A DNA stretch of 64,000 nucleotides from Paenibacillus luteus (lineage in GTDB: Bacteria > Bacillota > Bacilli > Paenibacillales > Paenibacillaceae), in NCBI RefSeq assembly GCF_006542765.1, contig NZ_SKCD01000028.1, positions 1 through 64,000 of the forward strand. The letters are read 5' to 3'. Positions within the stretch are counted from its first letter, which is position 1, and the number at the start of each line of letters is the position of its first letter. Under the pieces are notes generated by a model. That model searched no databases and was not told the origin of the DNA. It saw only the letters and a list, made by a program, of their open reading frames with translations. This document shows positions 1-8,488 of this stretch, one piece after another. The position numbers were made by a program, and so were the translations under genes.

Positions 1-107
1 ATGGCGGAGGGGAACCACGCGTTCCCATACCGAACACGACCGTTAAGCCCTCCAGCGCCAATGGTACTTAGACCGCAGGGTCTTGGGAGAGTAGGACGTC
101 GCCAAGC
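1..107 (+). rRNA. rrf: 5S ribosomal RNA, 5' end cut by the window
   Basis: The sequence carries the conserved 5S core: GGGGAACCACGCG, then CGAACACGACCGTTAAG, then GGGAGAGTAGGACGTCGCC. The 3' arm GCCAAGC would pair with a 5' arm that lies before position 1, so roughly nine bases are missing. It is followed directly by a terminator, which marks the end of an rRNA operon immediately upstream of the ctsR operon. Confidence 0.95.
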
Positions 108-114
108 ACGAGAG

Positions 115-149
115 ACCTATCGCATGTAATGCGATAGGTTTTTTGTTTT
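115..149 (+). terminator. Rho-independent terminator of the rRNA operon
   Basis: A perfect 11-bp stem (ACCTATCGCAT / ATGCGATAGGT) with a 3-base loop is followed by a T-rich run. It ends rRNA transcription before the ctsR promoter. Between it and the promoter at 325 there is only a weaker hairpin (GCTCGTT/AACGAGC around 207-241) and no gene. Confidence 0.93.
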
Positions 150-324
150 ATAAAGAAGATATAGATTTGGAAATACAAAATAGGTATGAATCATCCGTTG
201 ATTAGTGCTCGTTTCATTATGCCGCAAGGCAAGGAACGAGCTTTTATCTGTTTATTTGACCCTATTCATGTATAAACAGGCTTCATGCGCACCAAGCTAT
301 TAAAAAATGATTTTGTTCCAGCAC

Positions 325-352
325 TTGACCTTTTTCTAAAATTGCATATAAT
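325..352 (+). promoter_or_regulatory. Sigma-A type promoter of the ctsR operon
   Basis: TTGACC at 325-330 and TATAAT at 347-352 are separated by 16 bp. Transcription would begin near 359, just at the CtsR operator. A second TATAAT at 401-406, downstream of the operator, might be part of another start but has no good -35. Confidence 0.75.
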
Positions 353-360
353 AAAATCAA

Positions 361-377
361 AGTCAAAGAAAGTCAAA
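361..377 (+). promoter_or_regulatory. CtsR operator (heptad direct repeat)
   Basis: AGTCAAA at 361-367 and AGTCAAA at 371-377 are direct repeats with a 3-bp gap. This matches the known CtsR box of two RGTCAAA heptads separated by three bases. It sits at the presumed transcription start, so CtsR binding would block its own operon, as in Bacillus subtilis. Confidence 0.88.
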
Positions 378-485
378 GTCAGTTGTCCGAATATTCGGTG
401 TATAATGAATTTGACTGAAAAAGGCTTATTGAATGAAATGTTTCATCTTAGGCTTTATTGGTTATTTCTCAGGGAGGTTGGTGGT

Positions 486-947
486 TTGCGAAACATTTCC
501 GATCTCATCGAACAGTATTTGAAGCTTATGCTCCAAGACAGCCCGGGGGGCGCAGTGGAAATTCAACGCAATGACTTGGCTGACAAATTTTCTTGTGTAC
601 CGTCGCAAATCAACTATGTCATCAGCACTCGATTTACCATGGAGAAAGGATACATGGTTGAAAGCAAGCGCGGAGGCGGAGGCTATATCCGAATACAACG
701 GGTTGATCTTCCGGCACTGAAGGCGATTCAATTCCATATCGAGGAAACGGTAGGGGAATGTGTTGATCAAGGTGCTGCGGAAGGACTAATTTATCAGCTG
801 GAAGAAGCAAACCTCATCACAAAGCGCGAAGGGAATTTGCTTCGAGCAGCGGTGCATCGGGATACGATTACATTAAAGCTGCCGCTGCGGGATGAGATAA
901 GAGCGAGACTGCTTAGATCCATGCTGATCTCATTGCTGGTCAAATAA
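486..947 (+). CDS. ctsR: CtsR, transcriptional repressor of class III heat-shock genes
   Basis: A 153-residue winged-helix repressor that binds heptad repeats and silences clp genes until heat or arginine phosphorylation by McsB releases it. The family signature SQINYVISTRFT followed by VESKRGGGGYIRI (DNA-binding wing) is intact. I chose the TTG at 486 because AGGGAGG lies 8 bp before it and the protein then starts like known CtsR (RNISDLIEQYLK). An upstream in-frame ATG at 285 would put the promoter and operator inside the gene. First gene of the ctsR-mcsA-mcsB-clpC operon. Confidence 0.95.
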   Translation: MRNISDLIEQYLKLMLQDSPGGAVEIQRNDLADKFSCVPSQINYVISTRFTMEKGYMVESKRGGGGYIRIQRVDLPALKAIQFHIEETVGECVDQGAAEGLIYQLEEANLITKREGNLLRAAVHRDTITLKLPLRDEIRARLLRSMLISLLVK

Positions 948-984
948 AGCGATGCCGTGTATACCGAGGGGAGGGATCAGGCTT

Positions 985-1509
985 TTGTATTGCCAAGAAT
1001 GCGGCAAAAAGCCAGCAACGCTTCATTTTACGAAAATCGTTAACGGTGAGAAAACTGAATTTCACATTTGTGAAAGTTGTGCTCGCGAGAAGGGCGAGGG
1101 CATACCAGGCGCACCTAACAGCTTCTCTATCCATAGTTTATTGTCAGGGCTTTTGGATTTTGAGCATATGGGCAGCTCGGGTGTGGGTGGGGCTGCGAAG
1201 CAGCCAGTGCTGCGCTGTGAGGATTGTGGCTTAACATACACGCAGTTCAGCAAGATCGGCCGCTTTGGCTGCAGCTCTTGTTATCAGGCGTTTGCGGATA
1301 AGCTTGATCCCCTTCTCAAAAGGGTTCACAGCAGCACCATACACAGCGGTAAAATACCCAAGCGTTCAGGCGGGCAAATTCAGTGCAAGCGCGAAATCGA
1401 ACAGCTGAGACGGGATTTGCAAGCCAAAATAGAGCATGAGGACTTTGAGAGCGCAGCTCAGCTGCGTGATCGAATACGTGAGCTGGAACGCAAAATTGCA
1501 GACCTGTAG
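985..1509 (+). CDS. mcsA: McsA, zinc-binding activator of McsB kinase
   Basis: A 174-residue adaptor that activates the arginine kinase McsB and joins CtsR control. Four CxxC pairs are visible (CQEC, CESC, CEDC, CSSC), as expected for the two zinc-binding modules, and a UVR domain fills the C-terminus (FESAAQLRDRIRELERK). Start TTG at 985 has GAGGGGAGGGA upstream and yields the family start (YCQECGKKPATLHFTK); an ATG at 952 would add eleven non-conserved residues and has no ribosome binding site. It lies 37 bp after ctsR. Confidence 0.93.
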   Translation: MYCQECGKKPATLHFTKIVNGEKTEFHICESCAREKGEGIPGAPNSFSIHSLLSGLLDFEHMGSSGVGGAAKQPVLRCEDCGLTYTQFSKIGRFGCSSCYQAFADKLDPLLKRVHSSTIHSGKIPKRSGGQIQCKREIEQLRRDLQAKIEHEDFESAAQLRDRIRELERKIADL

Positions 1510-1537
1510 GCTGGCATAGAAGGAGTGAGTCAAACTC

Positions 1538-2623
1538 TTGACTAAGCATCGATTTTCACAGCACGCGCTAAGCGAATGGATGAAGGATGATGGTCCGGAA
1601 TCGGAAATTGTCATTAGCAGCAGAGTGCGCGTTGCTCGAAATTTACGTCATCAGCCCTTTCCCTTGCTTGCTACGGATCAGCAGTCGAAGGATGTAATGG
1701 ATCAATTGACTGAAGTGAGCCAAAGCGGTAAGCTGCAGTCGATAGGTTCTTTTGAAACCATCATCTTGTCGGATCTAAGTGAGCTTGATAAAAGGGTGCT
1801 TGTCGAAAAACATTTAATTAGTCCTAACTTAGCGAATGAATCGCAATGCGGGGCTGTTATTTTAAGCGATAATGAATCTGTAAGCATAATGATTAACGAA
1901 GAAGATCATTTGCGCATTCAATGTCTATATCCGGGATTCCAAATCCAGGAGGCATGGACGTTGGCCAGCGGAATTGACGATATTTTTGAAGAAGCTGCTG
2001 ATTATGCTTTCGATGAAAAGCGTGGATATTTAACGACATGCCCGACAAATGTCGGCACAGGCATCAGGGCATCGGTTATGATGCATTTGCCGGCACTCGT
2101 GCTAACCTCGCAAATTAATCGTATTTTATCAGCGGTGACGCAAGTTGGGCTCGCGGTAAGAGGGCTCTACGGGGAAGGCAGTGAAGCACTAGGGAATTTG
2201 TTTCAAGTGTCGAATCAAATTACGCTTGGACAGTCCGAAAATGAGATTATTGACAATCTCTACAGTGTGGCCAGACAAATTATCGAACACGAGAAAGCTG
2301 CCCGCAAGCGGCTGATGCAGGAATCGCGACTGAGAACGGAGGATCGCGTGAAGCGGTCGTATGGCATCTTGTCGTATGCTTCCATTATGGATTCGAAGGA
2401 ATCGGCTCAGCGACTGTCAGATGTACGGCTTGGTGCAGATCTCGGAATATTGACGAATGTAACGCCACAAATGTTGAATGAGCTTTTGGTAATGACTCAG
2501 CCCGGATTTTTGCAGCAAACCTTCGATGAGAAGATGAGCCCGGAGCAGAGGGATTTCAGGAGAGCAGAACTCATACGCAAGCAATTGCGTGGTGAAAAAG
2601 GCCATGGGGGTGCATCAATATGA
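1538..2623 (+). CDS. mcsB: McsB, protein arginine kinase
   Basis: A 361-residue phosphagen-kinase-fold enzyme that phosphorylates arginines on substrates such as CtsR and marks proteins for ClpC-ClpP degradation. The NEEDHLRIQ loop and the CPTNVGTGIRASVMMHLPAL region, with the active-site cysteine, are present. TTG at 1538 is the start, with AAGGAG upstream. The stop overlaps the clpC start in an ATGA junction, consistent with coupled translation and with kinase and unfoldase working together. Confidence 0.95.
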   Translation: MTKHRFSQHALSEWMKDDGPESEIVISSRVRVARNLRHQPFPLLATDQQSKDVMDQLTEVSQSGKLQSIGSFETIILSDLSELDKRVLVEKHLISPNLANESQCGAVILSDNESVSIMINEEDHLRIQCLYPGFQIQEAWTLASGIDDIFEEAADYAFDEKRGYLTTCPTNVGTGIRASVMMHLPALVLTSQINRILSAVTQVGLAVRGLYGEGSEALGNLFQVSNQITLGQSENEIIDNLYSVARQIIEHEKAARKRLMQESRLRTEDRVKRSYGILSYASIMDSKESAQRLSDVRLGADLGILTNVTPQMLNELLVMTQPGFLQQTFDEKMSPEQRDFRRAELIRKQLRGEKGHGGASI

Positions 2624-5079
2624 TGTTTGGAAGATTTACGGAACGAGCACAGAAGGTGCTGGCATTGGCGCAAGAAGAAGCAGTCCGCTTAGGACATAAC
2701 AATATTGGAACAGAGCATATTTTACTTGGTCTCATTCGTGAAGGGGAAGGAATCGCGGCCAAAGCTCTTATCGGACTAGGTCTTGGACTTGAAAAAATTC
2801 AAGATGAGGTCGAAGCATTAATCGGACGCGGACAAGAGCAGCCAAACAACATTGCTTATACGCCGCGTGCGAAGAAAGTCATTGAGCTTTCCATGGATGA
2901 AGCGAGAAAGCTAGGTCATACGTACGTAGGTACAGAGCATATTCTGCTTGGTCTTATTCGCGAAGGAGAAGGCGTTGCGGCACGTGTGCTGAACAACCTT
3001 GGAATTAGTCTGAATAAGGCACGCCAGCAAGTGCTGCAGCTGCTTGGTAGCAGCGAGGCGGTGTCAAGCAATCATGGCTCGCCAGCCAATGTTAGCACGC
3101 CAACGCTGGATGGTCTTGCTAGAGACCTTACCGCCTATGCGAAGGAAGGAAATCTGGATCCCGTTATTGGACGGAGCAAAGAAATTGAGCGTGTTATCCA
3201 AGTTCTAAGTCGCCGGACAAAAAACAATCCAGTTCTAATCGGTGAACCTGGGGTTGGTAAAACAGCCATTGCTGAAGGGCTCGCACAAAAAATTATCGAG
3301 AATGAAATTCCTGAGACATTGCGGGATAAGCGTGTAATGACGCTGGATATGGGCTCTGTAGTTGCGGGTACCAAGTACCGTGGTGAATTTGAGGATCGAC
3401 TGAAAAAAATTATGGATGAGATTCGCCAGGCTGGCAATATCATTCTATTCATTGATGAGCTTCATACCTTGATTGGAGCAGGCGGAGCAGAGGGCGCGAT
3501 TGATGCTTCAAACATTTTGAAGCCAGCGCTTGCTCGGGGCGAGCTGCAGTGCATAGGTGCAACGACGCTTGACGAGTACCGCAAATATATTGAGAAAGAC
3601 GCCGCACTTGAGCGTCGCTTCCAGCCAATTACGGTAGATCAGCCTTCACCGGAAGAAGCGATTCAAATTTTGTATGGACTTCGTGATCGTTATGAAGCCC
3701 ATCACCGTGTGAAAATTACGGATGAAGCCATTGTGCAAGCCGTTAAGCTGTCTGATCGTTATATTCCGGACCGTTTCTTGCCGGATAAAGCCATTGACCT
3801 TATCGATGAAGCTGGTTCCAAGGTACGCTTGCATTCCTACACTGTACCGCCGAATTTGAAACAGTTGGAGAACCGTTTGGAGGATATCCGTAAGGAGAAG
3901 GATGCCGCGGTTCAAAGCCAGGAGTTTGAGAAGGCTGCTGCACTTCGTGATACAGAGCAAAAAATTCGTGAAGAACTGGATATCACCAAAAACCAGTGGA
4001 AAGAAAAGCAAGGCCGTACCGATTCTGAAGTAACGCCTGAGGATATTGCTCAAGTCGTTGCAAGCTGGACGGGTATCCCGGTTAGTAAATTGGCTGAGGA
4101 AGAAACTGAGCGTCTTCTTAAAATGGAGGATATCCTCCATGACCGCATTATCGGCCAAGACGATGCCGTCAAATCGGTATCAAGAGCCATTCGCCGTGCG
4201 CGTGCCGGTCTGAAAGATCCTAAACGCCCGATCGGGTCGTTTATCTTCTTGGGCCCAACAGGCGTTGGTAAGACGGAGCTGGCTAGAGCGTTAGCTGAAG
4301 CGATGTTTGGTGATGAGAATGCCGTCATTCGGATTGATATGTCAGAGTACATGGAGAAGCATTCCACTTCACGTCTTGTCGGAGCGCCTCCAGGCTATGT
4401 TGGATACGAAGAAGGGGGGCAGCTCACTGAGAAGGTACGTCGTAAGCCCTACTCGGTTGTACTGCTCGATGAGATCGAGAAAGCTCACCCGGAAGTATTC
4501 AATATCCTTCTGCAAGTGCTAGAGGATGGCCGCTTGACGGATTCCAAAGGGCGCGTTGTCGACTTCCGCAACACCTTGATTATCATGACGTCGAACGTTG
4601 GCGCCGATCAAATCAAACGTAATTCCTCGCTCGGCTTCACAGCCGTACAGGATGCAGGGCGCGACTTCTTGCAAATGAAGGATAAAGTTCTGGCAGAGCT
4701 GAAGAAAAGCTTCCGTCCAGAGTTCCTGAACCGTATTGATGAGAGTATCGTATTCCATTCACTGGGTGAAGAGCATATTGCTCAAATCGTTACATTGATG
4801 TCAGATGAGCTTCGCAAGCGTCTGCGCGAGCAAGATGTTGATTTCATATTGACGGAAGCTGCGAAAAATTTCCTCGCGAAGGAAGGCTACGATCCGCAAT
4901 ACGGAGCGCGTCCACTGCGCCGTGCTATTCAGAAGCATATTGAGGACCGGTTGTCCGAGGATTTGCTTATGGGCAAAATCCAAAAGGGCGATACGTTCAC
5001 GATTGATGAAAAAGATGGCGGTCTAACGGTTACCAAGTCCGTCTCGGAGCAGGAACCAGAAGAATCCACTGCGAAATAA
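2620..5079 (+). CDS. clpC: ClpC, AAA+ unfoldase of the ClpCP protease
   Basis: An 819-residue Hsp100 ATPase that unfolds substrates, including arginine-phosphorylated proteins, for ClpP. Two N-terminal Clp repeats come first (about 1-145), then AAA module 1 with Walker A GEPGVGKT at 208-215, a UVR-containing middle domain (about 420-460), and AAA module 2 with Walker A GPTGVGKT at 545-552, followed by the D2-small domain. Full length and typical. Last gene of the operon, ending at a strong terminator. Confidence 0.97.
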   Translation: MMFGRFTERAQKVLALAQEEAVRLGHNNIGTEHILLGLIREGEGIAAKALIGLGLGLEKIQDEVEALIGRGQEQPNNIAYTPRAKKVIELSMDEARKLGHTYVGTEHILLGLIREGEGVAARVLNNLGISLNKARQQVLQLLGSSEAVSSNHGSPANVSTPTLDGLARDLTAYAKEGNLDPVIGRSKEIERVIQVLSRRTKNNPVLIGEPGVGKTAIAEGLAQKIIENEIPETLRDKRVMTLDMGSVVAGTKYRGEFEDRLKKIMDEIRQAGNIILFIDELHTLIGAGGAEGAIDASNILKPALARGELQCIGATTLDEYRKYIEKDAALERRFQPITVDQPSPEEAIQILYGLRDRYEAHHRVKITDEAIVQAVKLSDRYIPDRFLPDKAIDLIDEAGSKVRLHSYTVPPNLKQLENRLEDIRKEKDAAVQSQEFEKAAALRDTEQKIREELDITKNQWKEKQGRTDSEVTPEDIAQVVASWTGIPVSKLAEEETERLLKMEDILHDRIIGQDDAVKSVSRAIRRARAGLKDPKRPIGSFIFLGPTGVGKTELARALAEAMFGDENAVIRIDMSEYMEKHSTSRLVGAPPGYVGYEEGGQLTEKVRRKPYSVVLLDEIEKAHPEVFNILLQVLEDGRLTDSKGRVVDFRNTLIIMTSNVGADQIKRNSSLGFTAVQDAGRDFLQMKDKVLAELKKSFRPEFLNRIDESIVFHSLGEEHIAQIVTLMSDELRKRLREQDVDFILTEAAKNFLAKEGYDPQYGARPLRRAIQKHIEDRLSEDLLMGKIQKGDTFTIDEKDGGLTVTKSVSEQEPEESTAK

Positions 5080-5089
5080 GGCTAAAATA

Positions 5090-5133
5090 AAAACAACCCC
5101 GCAACCAGAAATTATGGCTGCGGGGTTGTTTTT
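5090..5133 (+). terminator. Terminator after clpC
   Basis: AAAACAACCCCGCA pairs perfectly with TGCGGGGTTGTTTT around a 15-base loop and is followed by T residues. The A-rich 5' arm means it could also work on the opposite strand. Confidence 0.93.
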
Positions 5134-5147
5134 ATGTCGTGCAACAA

Positions 5148-5175
5148 TTGACAATGAGAATCATTATCGTATAAT
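5148..5175 (+). promoter_or_regulatory. Promoter with an embedded Fur box, upstream of the heme monooxygenase
   Basis: TTGACA (5148-5153) and TATAAT (5170-5175) are 16 bp apart. Between them, 5150-5168 reads GACAATGAGAATCATTATC, which matches 17 of 19 positions of the classical Fur box. Fur bound with iron would cover the promoter spacer, so the gene should be expressed under iron limitation. Confidence 0.88.
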
Positions 5176-5211
5176 AAGAATAAAGCGGTACATTGAATGG
5201 GAGGAAAAACG

Positions 5212-5550
5212 ATGATCGTCGTTACAAATACAATTAAAGTGAAAACGGGACATGGAGAAACCGTGGCCAAACGTTTTGAAAATTCAAAGGGCATTGACCA
5301 GTCTTCAGGCTTTGTACGAATGGAAGTTCTTCTGACAGAAGGGCTGCAGGAATACGATCAGCTCAAAGTCAGCACGACATGGATAGACAAAGCTGCTTTC
5401 GAAGGATGGGTCAATAGCGACTCTTTCAGGCAAGCACATGCGCATCGCGGCAACCAGCAGCAAGGCGCAGATGGACAACCAACGGAGTGCGTAATGCTCG
5501 GTTCACAGTTGACGACGCACCGTGTACTTGTTGCGAGGCAAACAGGGTAG
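5212..5550 (+). CDS. IsdG-like heme-degrading monooxygenase (ABM domain)
   Basis: A 112-residue single antibiotic-biosynthesis-monooxygenase domain. IsdG-family enzymes open the heme ring to release iron. The visible Asn (VVTNTIKV), Trp (FEGWVNSDSF) and His (QAHAHR) correspond to the Asn/Trp/His active-site set of IsdG. Start ATG 5212 follows GGGAGG; an upstream start at 5197 would overlap that site. The Fur box in its promoter supports iron scavenging from heme. It sits alone between clpC and radA. I infer heme breakdown; substrate and products are untested. Confidence 0.85.
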   Translation: MIVVTNTIKVKTGHGETVAKRFENSKGIDQSSGFVRMEVLLTEGLQEYDQLKVSTTWIDKAAFEGWVNSDSFRQAHAHRGNQQQGADGQPTECVMLGSQLTTHRVLVARQTG

Positions 5551-5629
5551 AGGTTTAATCAAACGTGATTACGTTTAAGCGTAGTGTGTTTTCGTCATAA
5601 ATGAATGTGATGCAAGGGCCTTTATGCTT

Positions 5630-5667
5630 GCTCTCTTATCCACTGTGGATAACGAGAGCCTTTTTTT
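5630..5667 (+). terminator. Terminator of the heme monooxygenase gene, containing DnaA-box sequences
   Basis: GCTCTC...TTATCCAC pairs with GTGGATAA...GAGAGC (one bulge) and is followed by seven T residues. The stem is made of an inverted pair of DnaA-box sequences, so its meaning may be double. Confidence 0.85.
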
Positions 5668-5792
5668 ATGCCCATTTGATGAAAGCGCTTGTGGGGATAT
5701 GTTGATGTCCTGTGGATAATGTTGATGTAATGTTAATAAGTCTGTGGATAAAATATATTTTTGCTAAAAAGGACAAGCTTAACTGTGGGCAA
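5636..5792 (+). other. Cluster of DnaA boxes in the radA upstream region
   Basis: Three perfect DnaA boxes (TGTGGATAA on this strand) lie at 5644-5652, 5711-5719 and 5743-5751, all in the same direction. An inverted 8-of-9 box TTATCCACT is at 5636-5644, and a weaker TGTGGGCAA at 5784-5792. An AT-rich stretch (about 5750-5770) follows the last perfect box. The rest of the 395-base gap before radA holds no gene that I can see. It could titrate DnaA or let DnaA regulate radA. Confidence 0.7.
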
Positions 5793-5945
5793 AACGTTAA
5801 AGCTACGCACATTTCCGAATTCATCAACAATGTGGGTTTATACCTGACTCATAAAATGGTAAACTTTATATAGTGTCATTTTAAGCAAAATCGCTAGGGA
5901 TGGCTTCAAATTTTTAAGCTAGCCATAACGTTTAAGGAGTATAGA

Positions 5946-7313
5946 ATGGCCAAAATCAAATCAAAGTTTGTATGTACAGAATGCGGGACCGAATCGGCAA
6001 AGTGGCTCGGAAAATGCCCAGGCTGCCATGCTTGGAACTCTATGGTGGAAGAGAAAGAAACCGTTGTGAAGACGAAGGGCGTCGGATTGTCTTCGTTTCA
6101 TGCGAAAGAAAAGCCGCAGTCCATCATACATATAGAAAGTGGGCAAGAGCCTCGTATTGAAACAAGGATGTTGGAGCTTAACCGGGTACTAGGCGGAGGC
6201 GTTGTTCCAGGCTCGCTTATTCTTGTAGGCGGTGATCCGGGAATCGGAAAATCAACACTGCTGCTGCAAACCTCTCACGCTCTTGCGGTGAAAGGACTCA
6301 AGGTGCTTTATATTTCTGGAGAGGAATCTGTACGTCAAACAAGACTTAGAGCTGACCGGCTTGGTGCGCTTACGGAAACGCTTTATGTATTATGCGAGAC
6401 CAATATGGAGCAAATTAATGATGCCATTGAATCGGTCCAACCTGATTTTCTTGTTATTGATTCCATTCAAACCGTATATGATCCCAATGTACAATCAGCC
6501 CCAGGCAGCGTGTCTCAAGTACGAGAATGTACAGCACACTTTATGAGGGTAGCCAAGATTAAAGGGATCGCTACGGTGTTAGTTGGCCATGTGACGAAGG
6601 AAGGCGCAATTGCAGGGCCAAGATTGCTTGAGCATATGGTGGATTGTGTTCTTTATTTTGAAGGGGAACGACATCATACGTACCGGATTTTAAGAGCAGT
6701 GAAGAATCGGTTTGGATCGACGAATGAGATAGGTATCTTCGAGATGGGCGAGGATGGCCTCAGAGAGGTATCAAATCCTTCCGAGCTGTTCTTGTCTGAG
6801 CGTCCTCTCGGCGTATCCGGCTCGACCGTTGTAGCGAGCATGGAAGGTACAAGACCGGTGCTCGTAGAACTGCAAGCGCTCGTTGCGACTACAAATTTCC
6901 CTTCTCCGCGGAGGATGTCTACCGGCATAGACCATAATCGGATGGCACTTATCATTGCGGTATTGGAGAAGCGAAATGGGATGTTCTTGCAGACACAGGA
7001 TGCGTACTTGAATGTCGCAGGAGGCGTGAAGCTTGATGAGCCAGCTGTAGATCTTGCAGCTGCGGTTAGTATAGCATCCAGCTTTCGCGATGCGCCGACG
7101 AAGCCTTATGACGTTATTTTTGGCGAGGTTGGGCTCACAGGTGAAGTCAGGGCAGTATCTCGTGCCGAACAACGGGTGAAGGAAGCGGAGAAGCTTGGAT
7201 TTAAACGCGTTATTATGCCAGAGAAAAGCTTAAAGGGCTGGAAGCCGCCCGCTGGCATCGAAATTATTGGCGTAAGCACAGTGTCAGAAGCACTTAAGGC
7301 AGCGCTTGGATAG
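5946..7313 (+). CDS. radA: RadA/Sms, DNA repair and recombination ATPase
   Basis: A 455-residue protein that helps process recombination intermediates by driving branch migration. The N-terminal zinc finger has Cys10, Cys13, Cys24 and Cys27; the RecA-like domain has Walker A GGDPGIGKST (95-104); the RadA-specific KNRFG motif is at 253-257; a Lon-protease-like domain forms the C-terminus. ATG 5946 follows AAGGAG. It runs into disA almost without a gap; in B. subtilis RadA and DisA are linked in DNA-damage signalling. Confidence 0.96.
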   Translation: MAKIKSKFVCTECGTESAKWLGKCPGCHAWNSMVEEKETVVKTKGVGLSSFHAKEKPQSIIHIESGQEPRIETRMLELNRVLGGGVVPGSLILVGGDPGIGKSTLLLQTSHALAVKGLKVLYISGEESVRQTRLRADRLGALTETLYVLCETNMEQINDAIESVQPDFLVIDSIQTVYDPNVQSAPGSVSQVRECTAHFMRVAKIKGIATVLVGHVTKEGAIAGPRLLEHMVDCVLYFEGERHHTYRILRAVKNRFGSTNEIGIFEMGEDGLREVSNPSELFLSERPLGVSGSTVVASMEGTRPVLVELQALVATTNFPSPRRMSTGIDHNRMALIIAVLEKRNGMFLQTQDAYLNVAGGVKLDEPAVDLAAAVSIASSFRDAPTKPYDVIFGEVGLTGEVRAVSRAEQRVKEAEKLGFKRVIMPEKSLKGWKPPAGIEIIGVSTVSEALKAALG

Positions 7314-7323
7314 GGGGCAGACG

Positions 7324-8400
7324 ATGAAGGAACCTACTCAGCTTGAAATCATGAACCAATTGTTGCAATTAGTCGCACCAGGTACCCCTTTTCGTGATGG
7401 ACTTGAGAATGTGCTTCGGGCGAAAACGGGAGCTTTGCTTGTTGTCGGCTATAGTCCTGAAGTAATGGAAGTTGTAGATGGAGGTTTCTCCATCAATTGC
7501 GACTTCTCACCGAACTATTTGTATGAGCTTGCCAAGATGGATGGCGCAATTATTTTGAGTGAGGATATGCGCCGCATCTTATATGCCAATACACAGCTTA
7601 TACCGAACAGCTCGATCCCTTCGATTGAAACGGGTATTAGGCACCGTACGGCTGAACGAGTTGCCAAGCAAACAGGCAAGCTCGTCGTGTCTATCTCGCA
7701 GCGCCGAAATATCATTACCCTGTATCAGGGGAACCTTCGGTATTCGCTAAAGGATATGGGCGTTATTTTGACGAAGGCGAATCAGGCGATCCAAACGCTC
7801 GAGAAATATAAAGCGGTACTAAGTCAATCCTTTACCAACTTGTCAGCTCTTGAGTTTGAGGAGCTTGTCACACTGCAAGAGGTTGCGCATGTCATCCAGC
7901 GTGTTGAAATGGTACTGCGCATCAAAATGGAGATCAAACGTTATGTCAATGAGCTTGGCACCGAAGGGCGTCTCATCAGCATGCAAATGGATGAATTGGT
8001 TGGCGGAGTAGAAGAGGACGCTTGGTATTTGCTTAAGGATTATGCCAAAGAGAATTCCGACGAGAAAATTCGGGAAATACGGGCAGGCCTCAAGAAGCTC
8101 AGCTCGGAAGAGCTGCTTGATGCTCCACCGATTATCCGTTTGATCGGTTACTCTCATACGAGCAACATGAATGATGAATCCGTCTCCCCACGCGGCTATC
8201 GCTTACTGAACAAAATACCTAGGTTACCGCTTATTATCATGAATAATCTCATCGAACGATTCGGACGGTTGCCTCATATTCTGATGGCCACGATCGAGGA
8301 ATTGGATGAGGTAGAAGGCATTGGCGAGGTCAGGGCCCGGGCGATAAAGGAAGGGCTCAAGCGCATCCAAGAGCAGATGTTCATTGACAGGCAAATCTAA
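7324..8400 (+). CDS. disA: DisA, DNA-integrity-scanning diadenylate cyclase
   Basis: A 358-residue octameric enzyme that makes c-di-AMP from two ATP and pauses at branched DNA. The DAC domain carries DGA at 73-75 and the RHR motif at 106-108, both needed for catalysis. The helical linker follows, and a helix-hairpin-helix DNA-binding domain ends the protein (IEELDEVEGIGEVRARAIKE). ATG 7324 after GGGGGCAG is preferred over a TTG at 7306 that overlaps radA. Same operon as radA. Confidence 0.95.
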   Translation: MKEPTQLEIMNQLLQLVAPGTPFRDGLENVLRAKTGALLVVGYSPEVMEVVDGGFSINCDFSPNYLYELAKMDGAIILSEDMRRILYANTQLIPNSSIPSIETGIRHRTAERVAKQTGKLVVSISQRRNIITLYQGNLRYSLKDMGVILTKANQAIQTLEKYKAVLSQSFTNLSALEFEELVTLQEVAHVIQRVEMVLRIKMEIKRYVNELGTEGRLISMQMDELVGGVEEDAWYLLKDYAKENSDEKIREIRAGLKKLSSEELLDAPPIIRLIGYSHTSNMNDESVSPRGYRLLNKIPRLPLIIMNNLIERFGRLPHILMATIEELDEVEGIGEVRARAIKEGLKRIQEQMFIDRQI

Positions 8401-8488
8401 ATCCCATACAATGGATTGAATGTGGTCCTGTAACGTGAAGGTACATTCGTTAAGGTTTTTGGGGCATAGTAGAGAAGAGGTGGAAAAG

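Noticed and set aside
285..485. 67-residue N-terminal extension of CtsR from an ATG at 285
   Set aside because: It would contain the promoter and CtsR operator; the TTG at 486 has the ribosome binding site and the family start.
5636..5792. Chromosomal replication origin
   Set aside because: dnaA, dnaN and the usual oriC neighbours are absent; a few boxes alone support a DnaA-binding region only.
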